DNA of 64,000 nucleotides from the NCBI RefSeq assembly GCF_022678645.1, contig NZ_JALBWV010000018.1:1-64000 (forward strand), written 5' to 3'. This document shows positions 51,317 through 59,480 of this stretch, piece after piece. The position numbers and the translations under genes were made by a program. Under the pieces are notes generated by a model. It worked only from the letters and a program-made list of their open reading frames with translations. It did not search any database and was not told where the DNA came from. Source of the DNA: Saccharopolyspora soli. GTDB taxonomy: Bacteria > Actinomycetota > Actinomycetes > Mycobacteriales > Pseudonocardiaceae. Position 1 is the first letter of the stretch; each line of letters starts with the position of its first letter.

Positions 51317-51784
51317 GTGCCAGATCAAACGATCCAACAGGTTGAGATCGACGGCGGTGTCGTCGTCGGGGTGGACAGCTCCGCGTCCTCGCTGCGCGCT
51401 CTGCTCGTGGCGGCTGAGGAGGCCAGGCGGCGCAACACCGTGCTGCACGTGGTGCGCGCCTGGAGCTTCCGGACCGCGCCGCGACCGTCGGACTGCCCGC
51501 CGAACGTGGTCCCCAGCCTGGACCAGTTCCAGCAGTCCGTCCTGGAGGACACCGAACGCATCGTGAACAAGAAGCTGGGGGAGCACCCCGACTTGCCGGT
51601 GCAGATCCACGTCGTCCACTCGCCGTCGCCGCAAGCCCTGCTGTCGGCGTCGAAGGGCGCGGAGCTCCTCGTGGTGGGCCATCGAGGTCGCGGCGGTTTC
51701 GCTGGCCTGATGCTCGGCTCGGTGGCCGAGCAATGCGTCCGCCACGCGGCCTGCCCGGTTCTGGTGGTCCGCCCGAACGTCTGA
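51317..51784 (+). CDS. Universal stress protein (UspA family)
   Basis: 155 residues from GTG 51317 (TTG 51296 possible). V-V-G-V-D-S-S-A-S-S at the start and the ATP-binding G-H-R-G-R-G-G-F-A-G-L-M-L-G-S-V-A near 120-136 place it in the ATP-binding Usp class. Its GGAGG site is unusually close to the GTG, so the start is uncertain. Confidence 0.9.
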   Translation: MPDQTIQQVEIDGGVVVGVDSSASSLRALLVAAEEARRRNTVLHVVRAWSFRTAPRPSDCPPNVVPSLDQFQQSVLEDTERIVNKKLGEHPDLPVQIHVVHSPSPQALLSASKGAELLVVGHRGRGGFAGLMLGSVAEQCVRHAACPVLVVRPNV

Positions 51785-51978
51785 ACGCCACCTCGCCCGC
51801 AGGCCGCGCCCGACGACCCGGATACCCGAGAGCTTGCCTTTGATCTTGTTTTTGAAGCGGCGCAGCCGCTTGGCCCACCCTCGCAACTGGCACCACCGCG
51901 GGTTCTCAGGCAGTGCTATGCGGGGACATCCCGCACCGCTAGGCAAAACGAGTTCACAGACAGATTCCGAGAAAGCAC

Positions 51979-52016
51979 AGGGCCCGGGCCATCCCCCGAA
52001 TGACAGCCCGGGCCCT
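51979..52016. terminator. GC-rich stem-loop in the convergent gap
   Basis: AGGGCCCGGGC and GCCCGGGCCCT, 11-bp perfect arms with a 16-nt loop. It lies in the 520-bp gap 51785-52304 between convergent genes. That gap also holds GTGTCC-actac-GGACAC (52105-52121) and an AT-rich AATTGATC/GATCAATT pair (52264-52296), but no gene. Confidence 0.55.
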
Positions 52017-52304
52017 CCCCCGTCCCGACCGCCGGCGCCCCCGAGCGCTGCTGCAGTCGGTCGATTTCGGTTGTGCCAGTCCGCCGCACCGTTGCCCCCG
52101 CACGGTGTCCACTACGGACACTGCGTGCCGCAATGGTCACAGCGCACCGAGGTGGCGACGTCTGCGGCTCGATCTTGTCGCCGATCCTATCTGTTGACGT
52201 GATCAGACTCTCGGCCGGGCTGGGTAACGTTTTGCTATCCCCCGCCCAGCAGGGCATTTCTTTAATTGATCATGAAATTCCACACCAAGATCAATTCTTG
52301 CTGG

Positions 52305-53030
52305 TCAGGCGTCCCGCCGCCGGACGATGATCAACGCGATCAGCCAAAGGCCCGCCGAGATCGCGGCGAAATAGCCCAGCGCACCCCACGGCCCGAATGG
52401 CATATCGCCCACCCCGTCGGCTCCAGTCAGGAAGTGGTCGGCGGCGACGAACGGCATCCACTTCTGCACGTCTTCGCCGATCTCCGGGATCAACCCGACC
52501 AGGTTCTCCACCAGCAGCGACCAGATCAGCAGCAGAGTCACCGCTCCCGCGGTCTGCCGCAGCAGGGCACCGACCGCGACCGCCAGCACCGCGCCGATGG
52601 CGAACACCACGCCGACCCCGGCGACCTGGCGCCACGCGTCGAGCGTGCCGATTGCGAGATCCGCGTTCGGCACCAGCACCTTCGCCGCGCCCCACGAGCC
52701 GAACGCCGCCACCTCACCGATCAGCAGCGCCACCACCGCGACGACCACCGTTTTGGCCAGCAGCACAGCACTCCGGTTCGGCACTGCCTGGAAGGTCGCG
52801 CGGAGCGTGCCGAAGCGGTACTCGGTGGTGATCGACAACGCGGCCAGCACCAGCACCACCATCAGACCGAACTGGTGGCCGATCTGGGTCATCTGCAACG
52901 GCATCTGATCGTCGGCCCGGGACGCGAACAGCGTGGCGAACCCGATGGTCAACGCCAAGGCCAGGAAGGTGCACCACCACGGCGAGCGGGTGGAGAAGAG
53001 CTTGATGCGCTCCACGGCGAGCAAGGTCAT
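52305..53030 (-). CDS. ABC-2 type permease
   Basis: 241 residues with six hydrophobic helices, ending in an R-R-R-D-A tail. E-Y-R-F-G-T-L-R-A-T-F near residue 70 is the ABC-2 coupling motif. ATG overlaps the ATPase stop (ATGA), so the two genes are coupled. Exporter; substrate unknown. Confidence 0.9.
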   Translation of the reverse strand: MTLLAVERIKLFSTRSPWWCTFLALALTIGFATLFASRADDQMPLQMTQIGHQFGLMVVLVLAALSITTEYRFGTLRATFQAVPNRSAVLLAKTVVVAVVALLIGEVAAFGSWGAAKVLVPNADLAIGTLDAWRQVAGVGVVFAIGAVLAVAVGALLRQTAGAVTLLLIWSLLVENLVGLIPEIGEDVQKWMPFVAADHFLTGADGVGDMPFGPWGALGYFAAISAGLWLIALIIVRRRDA

Positions 53031-53974
53031 CGGGTCACCCCCGAGGTGGTCAGCGCGGACGCGGCGGGGCCGAGATCGGTCTGGTATTCAACGGCATTGC
53101 TGGTCATCTGCATGTACGCGTCTTCCAACGAGCCCCGTTGCGCGGTGAGTTCGTGCAGGACTATTCCTTGCTGCGCGGCGAGTTCACCGATCTGCTCGGT
53201 GGTTACCTCGTCGACCACGAGGGTGTTCGCCGCCGTGGACCGCACGCTCAACCCTTGCGAGCTCAGCACCTGCTGCAACTGCGTGGCGCTCGGCGAGCGC
53301 ACCAGCACTCCCTGGGTACTGGCGTTGTCGACGAACTGCTGGGTGCTGCACTGCGCGATGAGCTCGCCACGGCCGATCACCACCAGTTCCTCGGCGGTCA
53401 GGGCCATTTCGGACAGCAGGTGACTGGAGACGAAGACTGTGCGCCCCTCCGCGGCCAAGCCCTGCATGAACCGCCGGATCCAGTGGATGCCCTCCGGGTC
53501 CAGCCCGTTCACCGGCTCGTCGAACAACAGGATCTTCGGGTCGCCGAGCAGCGCGACGGCGATGCCCAGCCGTTGCGACATGCCCAACGAGAACCCGCCC
53601 GCCCTGCGACGCGCGACTTCGTCCAGGCCGACCATGCCGAGCACCTCGTCGACCCGCTTCAGCGGAATCCCGTTCGACTTGGCCAGCCATTGCAGGTGGG
53701 TGCGCGCCGACCGATTGGGGTGCACCCACTTCGCGTCGAGCAGCGCTCCCACGGTGCGCAGCGGGTGCTTCAACTCGCGGTAGAGCTTTCCGTCTATGCG
53801 CACCTCGCCCGACGTCGGCCGGTCCAGGCCGAGCATCATGCGCATGGTCGTGGACTTACCAGCACCGTTGGGACCGAGAAAGCCCGTTACTCGGCCGGGT
53901 TTCACGGTGAACGACAAGTTGTTCACCGCGACTTTCGGTCCGTAGCGCTTGGTGAGGCCGGTCGCCTCGATCAT
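53027..53974 (-). CDS. ABC transporter ATPase
   Basis: 315 residues from ATG 53974 with AGGAG 5 nt upstream. Walker A G-P-N-G-A-G-K-S-T, signature S-L-G-M-S-Q-R-L-G, Walker B I-L-L-F-D-E-P-V-N-G-L-D. BcrA/NatA-like group, often bacitracin or lantibiotic resistance or Na+ export. Lies near a two-component system but is separated from it by a HAD phosphatase gene. Confidence 0.93.
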   Translation of the reverse strand: MIEATGLTKRYGPKVAVNNLSFTVKPGRVTGFLGPNGAGKSTTMRMMLGLDRPTSGEVRIDGKLYRELKHPLRTVGALLDAKWVHPNRSARTHLQWLAKSNGIPLKRVDEVLGMVGLDEVARRRAGGFSLGMSQRLGIAVALLGDPKILLFDEPVNGLDPEGIHWIRRFMQGLAAEGRTVFVSSHLLSEMALTAEELVVIGRGELIAQCSTQQFVDNASTQGVLVRSPSATQLQQVLSSQGLSVRSTAANTLVVDEVTTEQIGELAAQQGIVLHELTAQRGSLEDAYMQMTSNAVEYQTDLGPAASALTTSGVTR

Positions 53975-54143
53975 GATCACTCCTGTTGCCGCCGACTGCC
54001 GCGGCCCCTGACCGGGGCCACGAGATCAGCTTGCATGTTCTGGCACTACGCCGACATCGGTCCAGCGTCTGGACTTCGGGTCATCCCCGAGTCGTAGTGA
54101 ACCCGACCTGAAGGATGACCGCCTCAGGGTTGTCCCGGAGATC

Positions 54144-54944
54144 TCACCTGAACAAGCGGTCCAGGACAGCCGCCAGGCCGTCCTCGGAAACCGGACCGGT
54201 GACCTCGTCGGCTGCCGCGCGCACGATCTCCGGTGCCTGCCCCATGGCGACGCCGAGCGCCGCCCACCGCAGCATTTGGATGTCGTTGTCCCCGTCACCG
54301 GCGGCGAAGGTGTCCTCGCTGGCGATGCCGAGTTCGGCGCGCAGCTTCTCCAGCGCCGAGCCCTTCGTCACGCCCTCGGGCACGACGGTGACCAGCGGTT
54401 CGTAGTGGTCCAGGGTGATGGTGCAGGACGGCATGTCGAGATCGCCCAGCGCCTCGAAGACCTCGGCGGGCTGGTGGTCGACCCAGTGCGCGATCAACCG
54501 GGGCACCGGTTCGCTGACGAGTTCGTCCAGCGAGGCCAACTGCTGCGGGCCGTGCAACTCGTGCTCCTGGAACTTCGTGGTCACCAGGTTCCCGACGCCG
54601 ATCTGCTCGGCGGCGAAGCTGGCACCCGGCAGCCGACTCGCCAGTTCGGCCAACACCGGTGCCGGGTCGAAGGTCTCCACCGACAGCGGCTCGCGGGTGA
54701 CCACGTCCATCAGCACCGCGCCGTTGGAGCAAAGCGCGAAGCCGCTGGTCAGTTCAAGTTCATCGAGGATCGGCTGGGTGCCGAGCATGGCGCGGCCGGT
54801 CGCCACCACGACCTGGCTGCCCGCCTCGACCGCGCGGCGCACCGCCGCCTTGACCACCGCGGAAATCTGCTGGGTGGCCGGGTCGAGCAGGGTTCCGTCG
54901 ACGTCGACAGCGATCAGGCGAGGCTTCCACGCGGCGTCGGTCAC
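54144..54944 (-). CDS. Cof-type HAD phosphatase
   Basis: 266 residues from GTG 54944 (TTG 54947 also possible). D-V-D-G-T-L-L-D motif I, a C2B cap domain, K (V-T-K-G-S-A-L) and G-D-G-D-N-D motif IV: a complete haloacid-dehalogenase phosphatase. Such enzymes dephosphorylate sugar phosphates or flavin intermediates. The specificity is unknown. Confidence 0.93.
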   Translation of the reverse strand: MTDAAWKPRLIAVDVDGTLLDPATQQISAVVKAAVRRAVEAGSQVVVATGRAMLGTQPILDELELTSGFALCSNGAVLMDVVTREPLSVETFDPAPVLAELASRLPGASFAAEQIGVGNLVTTKFQEHELHGPQQLASLDELVSEPVPRLIAHWVDHQPAEVFEALGDLDMPSCTITLDHYEPLVTVVPEGVTKGSALEKLRAELGIASEDTFAAGDGDNDIQMLRWAALGVAMGQAPEIVRAAADEVTGPVSEDGLAAVLDRLFR

Positions 54945-54995
54945 CAACGCAGGTTAGCCGCCGTTGGCGGTGTTGTGGCTGGTTGGAGGCGTATT

Positions 54996-55652
54996 TCACG
55001 CTTCTCCCGGTTTGACCAGGCCGGTCTCGTAGGCCAGCACCACCGCCTGCACCCGATCCCGCAGGTCCAATTTGGACAGAATGCGGCCGAGGTGGGTCTT
55101 CACGGTGGCCTCGGACAGGAACAGCTTGCCCGCGATCTCGCTGTTCGACAGTCCTTTCGCCACCAGCACCAGCACTTCGCGCTCCCGGTCGGTCAGCACG
55201 TCCAGCACCGCGGGGTCCCGCAACTCGCCGACGCGTTCGCCCAGGAACCGGTCCAGCAGCCGCTTGGTCACGCTGGGTGCGACCACCGCGTCCCCGCTGG
55301 CCACCGACCGCACCGCGGTGACCAGGCTCTCCGGCGGGGTGTCCTTGAGCAGGAATCCGCTGGCCCCGTTGCGCAACGCGGACAGGGCGTATTCGTCCAG
55401 GTCGAAGGTGGTCATCACCAGGACCTTCGCGCTGTCCGCGGCGACGATCCGGCGGGTCGCCTCGACGCCGTCGAGCACCGGCATCCGGACGTCCATCAAC
55501 ACCACGTCGGGCCGCAACCGCCCGGCGAGCTCGACCGCGTCCGCACCGTTCCCGGCCTCGCCGACGACCTCCAGGTCGTCCTGGGCGTCGAGCACCATCC
55601 GGAATCCCATGCGCATCAGTTCCTGGTCGTCCACCAGCAGCACGCGAACCAT
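54996..55652 (-). CDS. NarL/FixJ response regulator
   Basis: 218 residues from ATG 55652. Receiver with D8-D9, D54 (V-L-M-D-V-R-M-P) and K105, and a C-terminal LuxR HTH (L-T-D-R-E-R-E-V-L-V-L-V-A-K-G-L). Partner of the kinase upstream, 153 nt away on the same strand. Confidence 0.95.
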   Translation of the reverse strand: MVRVLLVDDQELMRMGFRMVLDAQDDLEVVGEAGNGADAVELAGRLRPDVVLMDVRMPVLDGVEATRRIVAADSAKVLVMTTFDLDEYALSALRNGASGFLLKDTPPESLVTAVRSVASGDAVVAPSVTKRLLDRFLGERVGELRDPAVLDVLTDREREVLVLVAKGLSNSEIAGKLFLSEATVKTHLGRILSKLDLRDRVQAVVLAYETGLVKPGEA

Positions 55653-55805
55653 GGCAACACACCCTATCCGAGCAGGGATTTCGAACTCGGAGAGTGCACG
55701 GATCGGCTTGCCCGGCGGAACCTCGGAGTGGGTGCCGGTTTTGCCCTGAAACTGGCACCCGATCCCGCGTCTTCCGCGCGGCAGGGCGAGGCCGAAACCC
55801 AACGG

Positions 55806-57026
55806 CTACCGCTGCATCGACGGCATGCTTTCGCGTTCGGTTTGGCCGATCGGCAGCAGCGCGTGCACCCGCCAGCCTCCGTCCGCGCGCCGACCGGCCT
55901 CCAGCGTTCCGCCGTAGACCACGGCTCGCTCCCGCATCCCGATGAGCCCGTTGCCGCCCGAGGTCAGCTCGGTCCGCTTCCGTCGTTTCCCGTCATCCAG
56001 CACCTCGATCTCGATGCGTTGTCCGTCGTTGTCCGCGCGGACCCTGGCGGTGGCTCCCGGTCCGCCGTGCTTGACCACGTTGGTCAGCGATTCCTGCACG
56101 ATCCGGTACACGCTGAGCCCGATCCCGGTCGACAGCTCGGTGAAATCGCCGGTCACCTGCAACGACACGCGGACCCCGAGATCGCGCACCCGGTCGACCA
56201 GGTCGTGCAGGTCCGCAGAGGTCGGTTGCGGAATCCGGCCGGGTTCGCCCTCTGCTGGACCGCGCAGCACACCGAGCAGGCTCCGCAGTTCGCCCAGCGC
56301 CTCGCGGCCGGTGCTGCCGATCGCCTGCAACGCGCACTCGGCGAGTTCCGGCTTGTGGCGCAGGGCGTAACCGGCGCCGTCGGCCTGCGTGACCATCACG
56401 CTGACCGAGTGCGCGAGCACGTCGTGCACTTCTCGGGCGATCCGGTTGCGCTCCTCGGCGACCGCGATGCGGGCCTGCTGGTCGCGCTCGAACTCCAGGC
56501 TGTGCAGCCGCCGCTCCACCTCGGCGTGGTACGCACGGCGGGCTCCGACGAACTCGCCCAGCATCCAGCAGAATCCGGCCAGCAGGACGAAGAACGCGAC
56601 CTGGACGAGGACCAGGCCGATCACGTTCTCCGGCAGGCCCTGCTGGGTGAACAGCCGGAGCAGGAAGAGTCCGCCGGTCAGCGCGGTGTAGAGCGCGGCT
56701 TTCCAGCGGCCCGCCCCGGCGACCAGGGTGTAGATCATCACGCACGCCACCACGGTCGCCGCGGCGAAATCCGCGCCCTGGTGGGCAACCGACATGATCG
56801 CCACGCCGAGCAGCGCGACGTACGCCGACGGCACCGGCCAGATGCGCCGCACCGCCAGCGGCACGGTCAGCAGCAGTCCGACCACGACGTACAGCGCGGA
56901 CGGCATGGCGATCGCCCGGTCACCGCCATCGTTGAGCCCGCCCAGGTGTACGAGCAACATGAAGGTGGCGATCCCGCTGTCGCCGACCAACGGGCGCGCC
57001 CGCAACCAGAGGCTCAGTTTCCGCAC
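55806..57026 (-). CDS. Membrane histidine kinase (HisKA_3)
   Basis: 406 residues, GTG start. Five hydrophobic helices in the first 165 residues, a coiled-coil linker, phospho-acceptor H201 in R-E-V-H-D-V-L-A-H-S and an HATPase domain (N-V-V-K-H, G-N-G-L-I-G-M-R-E-R). LiaS/DesK-like layout. Signal unknown. Confidence 0.94.
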   Translation of the reverse strand: MRKLSLWLRARPLVGDSGIATFMLLVHLGGLNDGGDRAIAMPSALYVVVGLLLTVPLAVRRIWPVPSAYVALLGVAIMSVAHQGADFAAATVVACVMIYTLVAGAGRWKAALYTALTGGLFLLRLFTQQGLPENVIGLVLVQVAFFVLLAGFCWMLGEFVGARRAYHAEVERRLHSLEFERDQQARIAVAEERNRIAREVHDVLAHSVSVMVTQADGAGYALRHKPELAECALQAIGSTGREALGELRSLLGVLRGPAEGEPGRIPQPTSADLHDLVDRVRDLGVRVSLQVTGDFTELSTGIGLSVYRIVQESLTNVVKHGGPGATARVRADNDGQRIEIEVLDDGKRRKRTELTSGGNGLIGMRERAVVYGGTLEAGRRADGGWRVHALLPIGQTERESMPSMQR

Positions 57027-57195
57027 ACTGCCGAGATTAGGACGTCCGGACCTGCGCGGACGTCATTCCGCAGGCTCGAATCGGATCAACCCGTGGTCGT
57101 ACACCAGGCAATATCCCTTCGACGTCCCGGCTGATCAGCCATGCGTGGCAGGATGTCACGGACAGCGAGTGGCCGCGTGGATCGGGAGGGCTGAC

Positions 57196-57375
57196 GTGCG
57201 CAGGCAAGTGGCGGAGCCGCCCTTCCAGCACGTCCGCAGCCTGGTTCTTCGAACGCCATCTCCGCTGGACCGCCCCGACAGCATGTCCAATGCGCGAATC
57301 GTGTCGGGAGCAATGGCGTCCGCGGTCGCGCTGCACGAGACGACCCGCACAGTCCACCGGAAAGGTCGGCGTTGA
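57196..57375 (+). CDS. 59-residue protein coupled to the dynamin gene
   Basis: GTG 57196 with GGGAGGG 5 nt upstream. 59 codons, basic (R-R-Q-V at the start, H-R-K-G-R-R at the end), no membrane helix. The stop overlaps the TTG start of the dynamin-like gene (TTGA). Small genes often precede actinobacterial dynamin clusters, but I do not recognise this one. Confidence 0.5.
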   Translation: MRRQVAEPPFQHVRSLVLRTPSPLDRPDSMSNARIVSGAMASAVALHETTRTVHRKGRR

Positions 57376-58910
57376 GTACCGAGCAGCAGCACTGGCCCGG
57401 TCCGCTTTCGGCTGCGGTCGCCCGGCTGTGCACCGGGTTGCAGCCGCAGGTGTCCGAGCGGAGCGCGGCCGGATTCGCCGAGGTGCTGCGCAGGTTGTCG
57501 GCTCCGCTGCAGGTGGCCGTCGCGGGCCGGATCAAGTCCGGCAAGTCCACACTGGTCAATGCGCTGATCGGGCGCCGGGTCGCGCCCACCGACGTCGGCG
57601 AGTGCACCCGGCTGGTGACCCGCTTCCAGTACGGCACCGTGGACCGCGTCGAGATCATCTTCCGGAACGGGAAGAAGCAGGCCGTGCCGTTCGAGGCCAA
57701 CGGCGGCATCCCGGCCGACCTGGGCGTGGACATCGAACAGGTCTCGCACCTGGAGGCATACCTGACCAACGCGGTGCTGCGCGATCTGACGGTGATCGAC
57801 ACCCCGGGACTCGGTTCGCTGGACGCCGCCTCCGTGGCGCGCACCGAAGAACTGCTGGGCACCCGGCCGGAGACCGAGGACGACGACGAGTTGGACCCGG
57901 TGTCGCGCAGCGCGGTCGCCGGAGCCGAGGCCGTGGTCTACGTGGTGACGCAAGGGGTTCGAGCCGACGACGAACAGGCGCTGGCGGCGTTCACCGCGGC
58001 CACCGCGAGCCGGGAAGCCGGACCGGTCAACGCGATCGCGGTGCTGAACAAGGCCGACACCATCGAGCCGAGCTCGGTGGAGGACTCCGACGGTGACGTG
58101 TGGAAAGCCGCCTCGCTGCTGGCGGAGAAGCAGTCGCAGCTGCTCAAGCCCAAGGTCGCGGACGTGCTGCCGCTGATCGGCCTGCTCGCGGAAACGGCGG
58201 AATCCGGCGAGTTCACCTCCGGTGACGCGGAGGCGCTTCGCGGCCTGGCCAAGCTGGACGAGGCGACCCGCGAAACGCTGTTGCTGTCGGCGGACCTGTT
58301 CACCAGCTGGGAGTGCGACGTCCCGGCCGGTACCCGCAGCCGCCTGCTGGAACGGATGGACCTCTACGGAATCCGGTGCGCGCTGAAGGCGATCGACGCC
58401 GACCCGGAGATCACCGCGGGCGCGCTGCGGCGGCGGCTGCTGGATTCCTCCGGGCTGGCCTCGGTGTTGAACCGGCTGGACACGGTGTTCCGCGCACGGG
58501 CCGACGGCATCAAGGCGGCGGCTGCGCTGGCCTCGGTGACCGCACTCGCGCAAACCTCCGGCGACCAGGGCGAACGGCAGCGGGTGCACGACGCGATCGA
58601 GGTGCTGCTGGCCAAGCCGGAAGCGCACCAGCTGCGGGTGCTGGAGGCGTTGACGCTGGTCGCGGCCGGGGCGGTGACGATGCCGACGGATCTGGCCGAC
58701 GAGGTGATGCGGGTCGGCAGCAGCACCGATGTCGGCGAGCAGCTCGGTCTGCCGGGGCGGCACCGCAAGGAACTGACCGACTACGCGCTGGAACGGGCGA
58801 ACTGGTGGCGCTCGTTCTCATCGTTCGGCGCCACGCCCGCGCAGAGCCGCATCGCGCACGTGGTGCACCGGGCGTACTTCCTGATCTGGCAGCAGCTGCG
58901 GTCCGGGTGA
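57372..58910 (+). CDS. Dynamin-like GTPase, first copy (IniC-like)
   Basis: 512 residues, TTG start. G1 G-R-I-K-S-G-K-S-T (52-60), G3 D-T-P-G (143-146), G4 N-K-A-D (226-229), then helical stalk; no membrane helix is evident. Relatives are the mycobacterial isoniazid-inducible IniA/IniC and the streptomycete DynA/DynB pairs, which remodel membranes under drug stress or during sporulation septation. Start and stop overlap its neighbours on both sides. Confidence 0.9.
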   Translation: MSTEQQHWPGPLSAAVARLCTGLQPQVSERSAAGFAEVLRRLSAPLQVAVAGRIKSGKSTLVNALIGRRVAPTDVGECTRLVTRFQYGTVDRVEIIFRNGKKQAVPFEANGGIPADLGVDIEQVSHLEAYLTNAVLRDLTVIDTPGLGSLDAASVARTEELLGTRPETEDDDELDPVSRSAVAGAEAVVYVVTQGVRADDEQALAAFTAATASREAGPVNAIAVLNKADTIEPSSVEDSDGDVWKAASLLAEKQSQLLKPKVADVLPLIGLLAETAESGEFTSGDAEALRGLAKLDEATRETLLLSADLFTSWECDVPAGTRSRLLERMDLYGIRCALKAIDADPEITAGALRRRLLDSSGLASVLNRLDTVFRARADGIKAAAALASVTALAQTSGDQGERQRVHDAIEVLLAKPEAHQLRVLEALTLVAAGAVTMPTDLADEVMRVGSSTDVGEQLGLPGRHRKELTDYALERANWWRSFSSFGATPAQSRIAHVVHRAYFLIWQQLRSG

Positions 58911-59386
58911 TGACGGTGCGAAATTGGCGGGGTCGACAGCGTCGGCAGAAATCACCCGAAAGTGGAACCGGTGGCGTGCCCGCCGCGTCCGATCCAGACG
59001 AGGGCACCGCTGTGGCCCCGGATGCTGACGCAGAGTTGGGGACCAAGATGACCGCCGTGACCAGCGACATCGCCACCGATCCGCTCGACCGCGCACTGGC
59101 TGAACGGGCGACGCTGATCCAGCTGTGCATGTACGCGATGGACCGGGCCCGCAGCGCGGGCGTGGTGGAACGGCTTTCCGAAGGGCTCAGCGATATCGGG
59201 GTCGCGGCGCTGCGGCCGGACGGCACCCGGTTCGACCCGGCGCACCACGAGGCTGGCGGCACGTTGCCCACCGACGACCCGACGCTGGACGGCGTGATCG
59301 CCGAGACCGAGGTGCTCGGCTTCGCCGACCGGGATCGCGTGCTGCGCGCTCCGGTGGTGACCGTCTACCAGCTGCGGACGAAGTGA
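58910..59386 (+). CDS. GrpE-like nucleotide exchange factor
   Basis: 158 residues; ATG overlaps the dynamin stop by 1 nt (TGATG). Residues 1-55 are low-complexity and charged. 60-158 match the GrpE C-terminal half: a shortened helix, then L-R-P-D-G-T-R-F-D-P-A-H-H-E-A and V-L-R-A-P-V-V-T-V-Y. The long dimer helix of true GrpE is missing. GrpE-like proteins accompany dynamin pairs and Hsp70-like proteins in some actinobacteria; no Hsp70 gene is in this window. Confidence 0.75.
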   Translation: MTVRNWRGRQRRQKSPESGTGGVPAASDPDEGTAVAPDADAELGTKMTAVTSDIATDPLDRALAERATLIQLCMYAMDRARSAGVVERLSEGLSDIGVAALRPDGTRFDPAHHEAGGTLPTDDPTLDGVIAETEVLGFADRDRVLRAPVVTVYQLRTK

Positions 59387-59480
59387 GAAGCCTTCCGGTG
59401 GTGCTTCGGTTCGGGGACAATTTCCGGTCTGGACTGGGATTCCGCCACGTAGCACGGGTTCGGAGAGGAGCGGGGCGAGC

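Noticed and set aside
52105-52121. GTGTCC-actac-GGACAC palindrome as an operator
   Set aside because: It lies between convergent gene ends, far from any start, so a regulatory role is unlikely.
54276-57134. Very long plus-strand frame (952 codons) over the HAD, response regulator and kinase genes
   Set aside because: No domain is recognisable, and the three minus-strand genes there have complete catalytic motifs.
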